Origin: an uncultured Spirochaetales bacterium
GTDB taxonomy: Bacteria > Spirochaetota > Spirochaetia > Sphaerochaetales > Sphaerochaetaceae
Reading direction: 5' to 3'
Length of the DNA stretch: 14,110 nucleotides
Assembly: GCA_949292445.1 (NCBI GenBank)
Contig: CASEZU010000090.1
Span: 1 to 14,110 of the forward strand
The notes under the pieces were generated by a model. The model was not told the origin of the DNA and did no database searches. It saw only the letters and a program-made list of their open reading frames with translations. A program made the translations under genes and the position numbers. Position 1 is the first letter of the stretch, and the number at the start of each line of letters is the position of its first letter. Below are positions 1 through 7,654 of this stretch, piece by piece.

Positions 1-123
1 CTACGAACCGGCTTCTTCTTTCCTTTCTGCCTATGTTCGTTTGAATTGACAGAAGCCTACAGCTTCTTTTCTCTCTCTTTCCCTTCGCTCATGATCCAAA
101 AAGCTCCCGGAGTTCCGGGTTGC
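1..123 (-). other. Untranslated leader, possibly of an rRNA operon
   Basis: This is the stretch downstream of the strong leftward promoter. It has a short GC hairpin (arms CCCGG and CCGGG, 106-119) followed on the minus strand by a five-T run, and a second hairpin with arms AGAAGC and GCTTCT (51-67). No ribosome-binding site with a convincing ORF is present. The purine-rich composition and absence of coding signal suggest a stable-RNA leader; the mature RNA would lie left of base 1. Confidence 0.4.
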
Positions 124-129
124 CTGTCC

Positions 130-158
130 AATCTAGCACTCTTCGTACTGCCTGTCAA
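130..158 (-). promoter_or_regulatory. Strong sigma70 promoter, rRNA-operon-like, reading left
   Basis: On the minus strand there is a perfect -35 TTGACA (153-158), a 17-bp spacer and an extended -10 (TGC then TAGATT, 130-135). Transcription would start near 123 and run off the left edge. No protein gene follows within the window. The leader is purine-rich and contains hairpins, as stable-RNA leaders often do. That the operon is rRNA is an inference: no 16S sequence is visible. Confidence 0.7.
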
Positions 159-264
159 GCTCTTTCCAGTTCTCCGTTTTCTTTTCTGCGCTCTCGCGAG
201 CACCGAGGCTGTATTCTGCACATTTCCCCTCTCCGTGTAAACCCTTTTTCTCGCTTTTTTATGA

Positions 265-303
265 AAAATTTTGCAGAAAACAGGCAGCACAGACCTGTTT
301 CTG
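265..303 (-). terminator. Probable intrinsic terminator on the minus strand
   Basis: An inverted repeat with arms CAGAAACAGG and CCTGTTTTCTG (274-284 and 294-303; one bulged base, 9-nt loop) is followed on the minus strand by CAAAATTTTT. It lies just upstream of the strong leftward promoter, so it would insulate that promoter from transcription arriving from the small-RNA candidate or the arabinofuranosidase gene. Confidence 0.55.
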
Positions 304-524
304 TATGTTATTGCTTATACTGCAAGGAAAAACAGAATTGAAGAATTTTGTGAGAAATTTTACGGCCGGATATGAGACACATGATAAAAGATTTTTATAA
401 GTGAATCCGTGGTTATTCTCATGCGGAAACAAGCGAGGCTGGGGCTCGTCCGTACAGACAGACGGCCCAGCTCTGTGACACCTCTTCGGAGGAGGAAAAT
501 GCGAGGGATTTTCCAGAGGAGCTT
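265..524 (-). ncRNA. Candidate structured small RNA of unknown family
   Basis: The region transcribed from the 531-559 promoter has two strong stem-loops. The first (481-519) has perfect inner arms GGAAAAT/ATTTTCC and outer arms CCTCT/AGAGG. These are separated on the 3' side by an 8-nt internal loop containing TCCTCC, which is complementary to a Shine-Dalgarno sequence. The second (435-473) pairs CTGGG with CCCAG around an inner stem of seven pairs, where a G-U wobble forms only in the minus-strand RNA. The likely 3' end is the terminator at 265-303. It does not match tmRNA, SRP RNA, RNase P RNA or 6S RNA as I know them. Existence as a transcript is an inference. Confidence 0.4.
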
Positions 525-530
525 AAAGGC

Positions 531-559
531 ATTATAGCCCAATATCAGAGGAAAGTGAA
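531..559 (-). promoter_or_regulatory. Candidate promoter for a small RNA
   Basis: On the minus strand there is a perfect -10 TATAAT (531-536), a 17-bp spacer, and a -35 TTCACT (554-559) matching four of six consensus bases. Transcription would start near 524. It lies beyond the end of the arabinofuranosidase gene and its hairpin, so it does not serve that gene, and no ORF with a ribosome-binding site follows. Confidence 0.5.
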
Positions 560-601
560 CAATTATCGTCTCAAATCGAAAACCCTCCGATTACAGACAG
601 C

Positions 602-624
602 AAAGGCCGGACTCCCGCCCGGCC
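602..624 (-). terminator. Probable terminator of the arabinofuranosidase gene
   Basis: GGCCGG/CCGGCC arms (605-610 and 619-624) with an 8-nt loop start 19 bases after the stop codon. Only three Ts follow directly on the minus strand, so it is weaker than the other terminators here. Confidence 0.5.
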
Positions 625-642
625 CTGCATGGTGAAGGATTA

Positions 643-2118
<1,476 letters not shown>

Positions 2119-2279
2119 TTATCTCCTCCAATCCGGGATTTCATCGCTGATGAAAAAGGATACACGGAATCTGACAATAATCCCGCGCAAAGAGTCAATA
2201 TATCTCTCCGGCAGAAGGAGCTTTTTCATACTGGCATGGGAATATTCATGAATTTGCTCAGAACATGACACAAAGGCAG

Positions 2280-2307
2280 TTGACAAACTTCCAAGGCAAA
2301 GTAATAT
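2280..2307 (+). promoter_or_regulatory. Promoter of the MATE gene
   Basis: A perfect -35 TTGACA (2280-2285), a 16-bp spacer and -10 TAATAT (2302-2307). Transcription would start near 2314, only a few bases before the ATG at 2318. This excludes the in-frame ATG at 2306, which lies inside the -10. Confidence 0.6.
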
Positions 2308-2317
2308 GCACGTTGCT

Positions 2318-3674
2318 ATGGAATGCGACATGACAAAGGGGTCTCCCCTTCGCCTGCTTCTGACTTTCACAATTCCGCTATTCTTCGGAAATGTGTTTCA
2401 GCAGCTTTACAGTATGGTGGATACGATCGTCGTGGGACGTTTCGTCGGCGTGGATGCTCTTGCAGCGGTAGGCTCGACATCGGGATTCAGCTTCCATGGT
2501 GGTAGGCTTTGCCCAGGGGCTCACCGCAGGATTCGCAGTCATTGTAAGCCAGAGCTTCGGTGCCCGGGACATGACCAGAATGAGGAAGGCCTACGCTATG
2601 GGAATACTCTGCTCGGCGCTCTGGTCCATCATCATCGCCCTGCTGTTCACAGTCCTATCACTACCCCTGCTGAGGCTGATAGACACACCGGAGAACATCA
2701 TCGGAGATGCCAACGCATACATAAGCATCATATACGCGGGCATCGGCACAGCCATCTTCTACAACCTCTTCTCATCAATACTGAGAGCTGTCGGGGACGG
2801 GAAAAGCCCTGTGTACTTCCTCCTGCTGTCATCGGTGCTGAACATCGTGCTGGATCTCTTTTTCGTGATAGTCATACCGCTCGGCTGCGCAGGAGTCGCG
2901 ATTGCCACGATTATCGCCCAGGCGATCAGCGCGCTGGCTTCCCTTCTCTACATAAGGAAGCGCTTCCCGATGTTCCGCTTTGAGAAGGGGGACTGGAAGC
3001 TGGACATTCCGCTATGCATCAGGCTTACCAAAATCGGCATTCCAGGAGCCCTGCAGTTCTCAGTCTGCGCACTCGGCGTAATCATTGTCCAGGCTGCGAT
3101 CAACGGGTTCGGATCCGACACAGTCGCGGCCTATTCAGTCGGCTGCAAGATCGAGAGCCTCGTGACACAGTTCTTCCCTGCCCTCGGAATGGGCATCTCC
3201 ACATTCGCAAGCCAGAATCTGGGAGCCGGGGACACGGTGAGGATCAGGAAGGGGTTCCGCACATCATTTGCCATAATGATCGGAGGAGCTGCGGTGACAT
3301 TCCTCATCGCTTATCTCTTTGCAGACAAGTTCAGCCTGATCTTCATGGACAGCAGCACGACATCGCCCGAGATAATCTCCATGTCAGTGCAGTATGTGAG
3401 AACAGTCATATGGTTCTTCATACCGCTGGGAATGATCTTCATCTTCCGTACGGGAAGCCAGGGGCTCGGGTCCGGAACAATACCGCTTATAAGCTCCATC
3501 GCAGAGCTTGTGATGAGGGCGGCTGCTGCATTCACGCTGCCGCTTGCATTCGGATATGCAGGCATCTGCTTCGCATCCCCTGTCGCATGGTGCGGAGCCG
3601 GATTTCTGATCCCGTTCTGCTATCTTTACAAGATGAGGAAGATCGAGAAGGAGCTTGCTCTGCCCATCCATTAA
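2318..3674 (+). pseudogene. MATE-family efflux transporter, frameshifted
   Basis: The protein belongs to the MATE family of sodium- or proton-driven multidrug exporters. The first part (2318 to about 2494) encodes the typical N-terminus with MTKGSPLRLLL, FQQLYSMVDTIVVGRFVGVDALAAVG and GSTSGFSF. The rest (about 2496 to 3674) continues in the +1 frame with MVVGFAQGLTAGFAV and the remaining membrane helices. Removing one C from the CC at 2494-2495 joins them without loss, giving about 451 aa, the normal MATE length. No second lesion is visible. The upstream frame stays open to 2983 but becomes a non-MATE sequence. The downstream piece has an ATG at 2496 without a ribosome-binding site and lacks the first helix. 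It is either a recent loss-of-function mutation, phase variation or a sequencing error. The start could also be the ATG at 2330. Confidence 0.88.
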
Positions 3675-3713
3675 TATGTTTTTCTGAGCATCCTTCTTGG
3701 TTTTTCTGATACC

Positions 3714-3751
3714 CCTCCTGAGATCGGGGCCTTACGATTTCTATCAGGAGG
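3714..3751 (+). promoter_or_regulatory. Anti-Shine-Dalgarno hairpin before the histone-tail gene
   Basis: CCTCCTGA (3714-3721) is an exact 8-nt reverse complement of TCAGGAGG (3744-3751), which is the ribosome-binding site for the ATG at 3758. An inner ATCG/CGAT pair (3723-3726, 3735-3738) extends the stem. If formed, the hairpin would block ribosome access, so translation may depend on a ligand, temperature or a protein. Function is inferred. Confidence 0.5.
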
Positions 3752-3757
3752 AAGAAA

Positions 3758-4357
3758 ATGACGAACGACGAGATTTATGATTTCATCGGTGAGCTTGCGA
3801 TTGCCCTCTACTCAAAGAAGGTGCAGATATCCCTCGGGGCACTGAGGGCGATCATGCTGGACAAGGGCAAGGACTATGTGAACAACAGGGGCATGGCCTC
3901 CGCGGTATCCGCCGCTTACCGCAGGTGGAAGACAAAGGATCCGATCATCTACTATGCAATCGCCTACACCTATACGGACAAGGAAGGCAACCTGGCATGG
4001 GATGAGCAGAAACCGGAGAAAAAGAAGGCAAAGCCATCGGATGAGAAGCCGAGAAGCCCGGAAGAAGCAGAGGCCGAATCAGAGCCGGAAACTCCTGACG
4101 CCCAGCCGGAGCTTGATCTTGAAGTGGAGACGGCTCAGGAAGAGGAGATGACCAAGGCCCAGCAGCCGGAAGAGGCTGCCGCAGAGGAGGAGAAGGACGA
4201 AGAAACCCCTCCGGAGGCAGAAACAGCACCGGAACCGGCGGAAGAGAGTGCTCCAGAAGATAAGGAGAAAAAGGCTGCTCCGAAGAAGACCGGTGCGAAG
4301 AAAGCATCAGTCCCTAAGAAAACAGGAACCGGCAAAACTGCAGCGAAGAAGAAATGA
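3758..4357 (+). CDS. Hypothetical protein with acidic linker and histone-H1-like C-terminal tail
   Basis: I do not recognise a named family. The 199-aa protein has three parts. Residues 1-85 look folded and helical (GELAIALYSKKVQISLGALR, then GMASAVSAAYRRW), with a basic cluster that could bind nucleic acid. Residues 86-170 form a disordered, strongly acidic Glu/Pro/Ala linker. Residues 170-199 are a Lys/Ala/Thr tail with two PKKTG repeats ending in AAKKK, like the tails of bacterial histone-H1-like proteins. A role as a nucleoid-associated or nucleic-acid-binding protein is plausible but inferred. The ATG has a strong AGGAGG site six bases upstream that can be masked by an upstream complement. 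The gene is monocistronic and ends at a strong terminator. Confidence 0.85.
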   Translation: MTNDEIYDFIGELAIALYSKKVQISLGALRAIMLDKGKDYVNNRGMASAVSAAYRRWKTKDPIIYYAIAYTYTDKEGNLAWDEQKPEKKKAKPSDEKPRSPEEAEAESEPETPDAQPELDLEVETAQEEEMTKAQQPEEAAAEEEKDEETPPEAETAPEPAEESAPEDKEKKAAPKKTGAKKASVPKKTGTGKTAAKKK

Positions 4358-4362
4358 GCATG

Positions 4363-4387
4363 ACGGGACCTCCGGGTCCCGTTTTTG
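4363..4387 (+). terminator. Intrinsic terminator of the histone-tail gene
   Basis: A perfect 8-bp stem (ACGGGACC/GGTCCCGT) closes a TCCG tetraloop and is followed by five Ts. It starts six bases after the stop codon. Confidence 0.9.
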
Positions 4388-4394
4388 CGGCATG

Positions 4395-4417
4395 AAAAAA
4401 GCTCTCCGCAGAGAGCT
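4395..4417 (-). terminator. Intrinsic terminator of the tRNA operon
   Basis: On the minus strand AGCTCTC/GAGAGCT arms with a 4-nt loop are followed by six Ts. It lies just after tRNA-Glu and tail to tail with the plus-strand terminator at 4363-4387. Confidence 0.9.
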
Positions 4418-4422
4418 ATGAT

Positions 4423-4494
4423 CATCTCCCGCGGGGATCGAACCCGCGTTGTCGGGATGAAAACCCGATGTCCTAACCACTAGACGAGGGAGAC
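4423..4494 (-). tRNA. tRNA-Glu (anticodon TTC)
   Basis: A full cloverleaf can be folded. The acceptor GTCTCCC/GGGAGAT has a G-U first pair, the anticodon stem TCGGG/CCCGA encloses loop TTTTCAT with anticodon TTC, and the T-arm GCGGG TTCGATC CCCGC is intact. The discriminator is G and no CCA is encoded. It is the second gene of a two-tRNA transcript. Confidence 0.95.
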
Positions 4495-4503
4495 ATGACG
4501 GAG

Positions 4504-4576
4504 TGAGCCGCACAGGATTCGGACCTGTGACCCACGCCTTAAAAGGGCGTTGCTCTACCAGCTGAGCTAGCGGCCC
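4504..4576 (-). tRNA. tRNA-Lys (anticodon TTT)
   Basis: The acceptor is GGGCCGC/GCGGCTC with one G-U pair. The D-arm GCTCAGCTGGTAGAGC, the anticodon stem ACGCC/GGCGT with loop CTTTTAA (anticodon TTT), and the T-arm ACAGG TCCGAAT CCTGT are intact. The discriminator is A and CCA is not encoded. Only 9 bases separate it from tRNA-Glu, so both should be processed from one precursor. Confidence 0.95.
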
Positions 4577-4599
4577 ATCGCTGCAACAACAGCACGCTG

Positions 4600-4628
4600 A
4601 ATTTACCAGTTTAGTGTAATGTTTGCAA
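4600..4628 (-). promoter_or_regulatory. Promoter of the tRNA-Lys/tRNA-Glu operon
   Basis: On the minus strand: -35 TTGCAA (4623-4628), a 17-bp spacer and -10 TAAATT (4600-4605). It lies about 24 bases upstream of the mature tRNA-Lys 5' end, with a transcript start near 4593. Confidence 0.6.
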
Positions 4629-4661
4629 TACCCTTTCTGCAAATTGGCTGCAGACGCGGAT

Positions 4662-4683
4662 TGCAGGGGCTTCACCCCCTGCA
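4662..4683 (-). terminator. Hairpin after csoR, possible terminator
   Basis: Perfect 8-bp arms TGCAGGGG/CCCCTGCA with a 6-nt loop lie 11 bases after the csoR stop. No T-run follows, so termination may be weak or Rho-assisted. It separates the copper operon from the tRNA promoter. Confidence 0.45.
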
Positions 4684-4694
4684 GCCGCACGCAG

Positions 4695-4964
4695 TCATTT
4701 CATATCAGCCATCCGTTCAAGCACGGACAGGGCCTCCTCGATCTTCGGGCCAGGATCTGATGACCTGAGGGATTCGCTGACGCAGCTCCTGATATGAGCC
4801 TGCAGGACCTCCTGAGTCGCTTTCCTGAGAATAGAGGAAGCAGCCATCAGCTGTGTTGCGATATCGATGCAGTACCTGTCCTCCTCGATCATCTTCAGAA
4901 TCCCGTCAAGCTGCCCTTTCGCTATCTTCACCTTCCGTGCCACACTGGCGCTGTCAGCCTTCAA
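4695..4964 (-). CDS. csoR: CsoR-family copper-sensing repressor
   Basis: The 89-aa, all-helical protein belongs to the CsoR/RcnR family. Copper(I) ligands C32 (RYCIDI), H57 and C61 (QAHIRSC) match the C-H-C pattern of CsoR, which argues against the nickel- or formaldehyde-sensing branches. Cu(I) binding would release the repressor from DNA and switch on copper export. The start codon is TTG at 4964, preceded by AGGTGA, and overlaps the 3' end of copA by 11 bp, so translation is probably coupled. Its likely target is the G-tract palindrome in front of copA, which makes the operon self-regulated. Confidence 0.92.
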   Translation of the reverse strand: MKADSASVARKVKIAKGQLDGILKMIEEDRYCIDIATQLMAASSILRKATQEVLQAHIRSCVSESLRSSDPGPKIEEALSVLERMADMK

Positions 4965-5163
4965 TTCCTGTCACCTCATAACCGGCCTCAGCAACCGCAG
5001 CCCTGATAACTTCGTCGGATGTTCCTGCCTCGCAGTCGACCTTTGCCAGCTTATCCTCAAGCGATACATCGGCACTTTTCACGCCAGCGACCTTCACCAG
5101 TGCATCATGCACATGCTTCACGCAGTGCTGGCACATCATTCCCTCAACTTTAACTATCTTCAC
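4954..5163 (-). CDS. Possible internal CopZ-like copper chaperone ORF within copA
   Basis: In the copA frame a GTG at 5161-5163 is preceded by AAGGAG with an 8-nt spacing. Starting there gives a 69-aa protein beginning MKIVKVEGMMCQHC, the length and form of free CopZ/Atx1-type chaperones, which hand Cu(I) to CopA or to the regulator. The same codons also encode the C-terminal domain of CopA. The SD and start codon are visible; use in the cell is inferred. Alternatively the purine run is coincidental and only the fused form exists. Confidence 0.4.
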   Translation of the reverse strand: MKIVKVEGMMCQHCVKHVHDALVKVAGVKSADVSLEDKLAKVDCEAGTSDEVIRAAVAEAGYEVTGIEG

Positions 5164-7533
5164 GATTCTCTCTCCTTCTGACGGAATCCCGTCATTTTCC
5201 ATATCAAGCGTGATGTTTCCTGTCCTGCAGCTCTTCCTCTCCTCCGCGGCCGCCGCCTGGGCATGCACCGCAGTGCGCGGTCGGAAGAATCTCAGGCGCA
5301 GCGCATTGGTCACCACGAAAACTGAGCTGAAGCTCATTGCGAATGCCCCGACCATCGGACTCAGCTTCATGCCGAACGCAGGATAGAGGACTCCTGCAGC
5401 GACGGGAATGCAGATCGCATTATAAAAGAGTGCCCAGAAAAGGTTTTCCTTTATGTTCCTCATCGTGGCCTTGCCGAGCTCGATAGCACGCGGCACGTCC
5501 TCGAGATCGCTTCTCATGAGGACAATGTCGGCACTCTCGATCGCAATATCCGTTCCGGCCCCGATTGCAATCCCAGCATCTGAACGGGCAAGGGCAGGCG
5601 CATCGTTGATCCCGTCACCCACCATGGCGACCCTGAAGCCCTCATCCTGCAGCTTCCTAACTTCGCTGTCCTTTCCTGCCGGAAGCACCTCGGCGACGAA
5701 TGCGTCTGTACCCGCTTCCTTCTGGATTGCTGCAGCAGTACGCTTGTTATCGCCGGTAAGCATGATGGTCCTTATTCCCATCCCACGGAGTGCGCTGATC
5801 GCAGAGCGGGATGTCGGCTTTATCGTATCGGCAACCGCTATGATGCCGGCAATACGGCCATCCACTGTGAAGAAAAGTGGAGTCTTCCCCTCATCGGAAA
5901 GCCTCTCCTCCTCCCTTACGAGCTCAGAGGGAACGGAGCTGAGGATTCTTCTGTTGCCGCCTTCGACAAAATGATCACCAACGTAAGCGGAAACACCGGA
6001 GCCTTCCTTGGAAGCGAAGGAAACAGCCTCAGCGAGCTCCAGGTTCCTTGCTGCCGCCTCACGGACGATCGCTTCCCCGAGAGGATGACCTGAGAGCTTC
6101 TCAAGCGATGCGGCAAGAGATAGAAGGGAATCAGGATCCTGCCCGTTCACCGTTATAATATCAGTGACTGACGGTTTCCCCTCTGTGATCGTACCGGTCT
6201 TGTCCAGTACCACGGCATTGATGGAATGCAGCGTCTCCAGAGCCTCTGCGCTCTTTATCAGTATGCCGGATGAGGCTCCGCGGCCTGTGCCGACCATTAT
6301 GGCAGTCGGTGTCGCGAGGCCGAGAGCACATGGGCATGAGATCACGAGCACGGATATGGCGATGGAAAGCGCGAACTCGAAGCTCTCCCCCGCAGCGAGC
6401 CATGCGATGGCGGATATGACGGCGATAGCGATGACTATAGGGACAAAGACTCCGCTGACTTTATCGGCGAGCTTCGCAATCGGAGCCTTTGATGAAGTCG
6501 CCTCATCGACAAGCCTGATGATCTTCTGCAGCGCAGTATCCTCCCCTACCGAATCGACCCGCATCTTAAGATAGCCTGAACTGAGGACCGTAGCCCCGGT
6601 GACCTTGTCCCCGGCAGCCTTGTCCACAGGAACCGACTCACCGGTGATCGCTGCCTCATCCGCAGCGCCGGAACCGTCAATGACAGTGCCATCTGCGGGA
6701 AAGGAGGAACCAGCTTTCACAACTGCCGTATCGCCTTTTCTGAGCTCCTCGACAGGTATCTCAATTTCCTTCCCGTCCCTTATGACGACAGCAGTCTTGG
6801 GTGCAAGATTCATCAGTTTCTCAATCGCTTCCGAGGTCCGGCCCTTCGCCCGTGCCTCAAGCGTCTTTCCGAGCGTTATCAGCGTGAGTATCATGCCTGC
6901 CGATTCAAAATAGAGATCCATGGCAAAAGCGTGTGCGGCGGTGAGATCTCCATGCCCGAGCGCTGAAGCGATCTTGTACATCGCGTATATGCCGTAGACA
7001 AGCGCGGCTCCGGCCCCCATTGCAATGAGCGAGTCCATATTCGGCGAGAGATGCAGCAGGTTCCTGAACCCGGATATGAAGAACTTCCTGTTGATGAATG
7101 CGACAGGTACGACGAGGATGAAGAGAGTCAGGGCAAACACCATCGCGTTCTCAGCACCGAGGAGGACAGAGGGAAGAGGCCAGCCCATCATATGCCCCAT
7201 CGAGATGTAAAAGAGAGGAACAGTGAAGACAAGAGAGGCGGCAAGGCGCTTCTTCATGCCGGCATACTCCTCCTTTGCGATATCCCTCCGCTGCGTTTTC
7301 TGCGGTGCACCAGCCTCTTCCTCCTTCCGCGGAATGGCACCGTAGCCTGCTTTCTCTACCGCTGAGACGATCCCCTCCTCCGACAGCATGCCATCATCGT
7401 AGACGACCTCCATGCTGTTCTTGAGAAGGTTCACATTAACTTCCTTTACGCCATCCAGTTTCGCCACGCTCTTCTCAACCCTGACCTGACAGGCTGCGCA
7501 GCTCATTCCGGTAACATCAAAACATTCCTTCAT
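4954..7533 (-). CDS. copA: Cu(I)-exporting P1B-type ATPase with a C-terminal CopZ-like domain
   Basis: This membrane pump exports Cu(I) from the cytoplasm using ATP. The order is N-terminal heavy-metal domain (GMSCAAC, C12 and C15), transmembrane helices, actuator domain (TGES 297-300), the CPC metal site (C400-C402), phosphorylated D444 in DKTGT, HP at 483-484, GDGINDAP at 639-646, and last helices with YN (704-705) and MSFSS (733-737), the Cu(I) signature. After a linker of about 40 residues a second heavy-metal domain follows (GMMCQHC, C801 and C804), giving 859 aa, longer than usual. The ATG has a GGAGAG site. It is the first gene of an operon with csoR. The last domain can also be started internally (see 4954-5163). 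Confidence 0.96.
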   Translation of the reverse strand: MKECFDVTGMSCAACQVRVEKSVAKLDGVKEVNVNLLKNSMEVVYDDGMLSEEGIVSAVEKAGYGAIPRKEEEAGAPQKTQRRDIAKEEYAGMKKRLAASLVFTVPLFYISMGHMMGWPLPSVLLGAENAMVFALTLFILVVPVAFINRKFFISGFRNLLHLSPNMDSLIAMGAGAALVYGIYAMYKIASALGHGDLTAAHAFAMDLYFESAGMILTLITLGKTLEARAKGRTSEAIEKLMNLAPKTAVVIRDGKEIEIPVEELRKGDTAVVKAGSSFPADGTVIDGSGAADEAAITGESVPVDKAAGDKVTGATVLSSGYLKMRVDSVGEDTALQKIIRLVDEATSSKAPIAKLADKVSGVFVPIVIAIAVISAIAWLAAGESFEFALSIAISVLVISCPCALGLATPTAIMVGTGRGASSGILIKSAEALETLHSINAVVLDKTGTITEGKPSVTDIITVNGQDPDSLLSLAASLEKLSGHPLGEAIVREAAARNLELAEAVSFASKEGSGVSAYVGDHFVEGGNRRILSSVPSELVREEERLSDEGKTPLFFTVDGRIAGIIAVADTIKPTSRSAISALRGMGIRTIMLTGDNKRTAAAIQKEAGTDAFVAEVLPAGKDSEVRKLQDEGFRVAMVGDGINDAPALARSDAGIAIGAGTDIAIESADIVLMRSDLEDVPRAIELGKATMRNIKENLFWALFYNAICIPVAAGVLYPAFGMKLSPMVGAFAMSFSSVFVVTNALRLRFFRPRTAVHAQAAAAEERKSCRTGNITLDMENDGIPSEGERIVKIVKVEGMMCQHCVKHVHDALVKVAGVKSADVSLEDKLAKVDCEAGTSDEVIRAAVAEAGYEVTGIEG

Positions 7534-7542
7534 ATGCTCTCC

Positions 7543-7566
7543 AACACCCCACCCCCGAGGGGTGTT
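7543..7566. promoter_or_regulatory. CsoR-type operator in front of copA
   Basis: A perfect 8-bp inverted repeat with arms AACACCCC and GGGGTGTT flanks an 8-bp C-rich centre. This matches the G-tract palindromes bound by CsoR/RcnR proteins. It covers about +2 to +25 of the predicted copA transcript, between promoter and start codon, so bound CsoR would block transcription. Confidence 0.75.
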
Positions 7567-7574
7567 CTGCCGTT

Positions 7575-7603
7575 AATATATCATACCGGGCACTCCATGG
7601 CAA
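7575..7603 (-). promoter_or_regulatory. Promoter of the copA-csoR operon
   Basis: On the minus strand: -35 TTGCCA (7598-7603), a 17-bp spacer and -10 TATATT (7575-7580). Transcription would start near 7568, directly against the palindromic operator. The -35 abuts the T-run of the efflux operon terminator. Confidence 0.65.
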
Positions 7604-7637
7604 TAAAGAAAACCGGGGGCTTGCTGCACCCCCGGTT
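7603..7637 (-). terminator. Intrinsic terminator of the RND efflux operon
   Basis: A 9-bp perfect stem (AACCGGGGG/CCCCCGGTT, 7611-7619 and 7629-7637) with a 9-nt loop is followed on the minus strand by TTCTTTATT. It lies 17 bases after the stop of the outer-membrane channel gene. Confidence 0.85.
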
Positions 7638-7654
7638 CAATGAATCATCTCCGC

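Noticed and set aside
51..67. AGAAGC/GCTTCT hairpin followed by pyrimidines, terminator-like on the plus strand
   Set aside because: No plus-strand gene is visible before it, and the following tract is mixed C/T rather than a T-run; more likely part of the leftward leader.
57..290. 77-codon minus-strand ORF overlapping the strong promoter
   Set aside because: The -35/-10 elements lie inside it and its composition is Arg/Lys-rich and unlike a protein; it looks like chance reading of a leader region.
499..537. 12-codon plus-strand ORF (MRGIFQRSLKAL) with a perfect AGGAGG site
   Set aside because: The purine run is one arm of the 481-519 stem-loop, no plus-strand promoter precedes it, and no gene follows that it could lead.
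2244..2253. ATTCATGAAT palindrome between the arabinofuranosidase and MATE genes
   Set aside because: It is a 10-bp AT-rich palindrome that does not extend further and is not tied to a recognisable promoter for the arabinofuranosidase gene.
2485..2505. Programmed +1 frameshift in the MATE gene
   Set aside because: There is no in-frame stop or rare codon at the shift, no upstream SD-like stimulator and no classical slippery sequence; a plain insertion or sequencing error fits better.
4307..4690. 127-codon minus-strand ORF covering the tRNA genes
   Set aside because: It runs through both tRNAs and a terminator and is fully explained by them.
5453..5974. Long open frames antisense to copA, and similar ones antisense to the RND pump
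   Set aside because: They are typical by-products of GC-biased codon use in the real gene; no ribosome-binding sites or protein-like features were seen.
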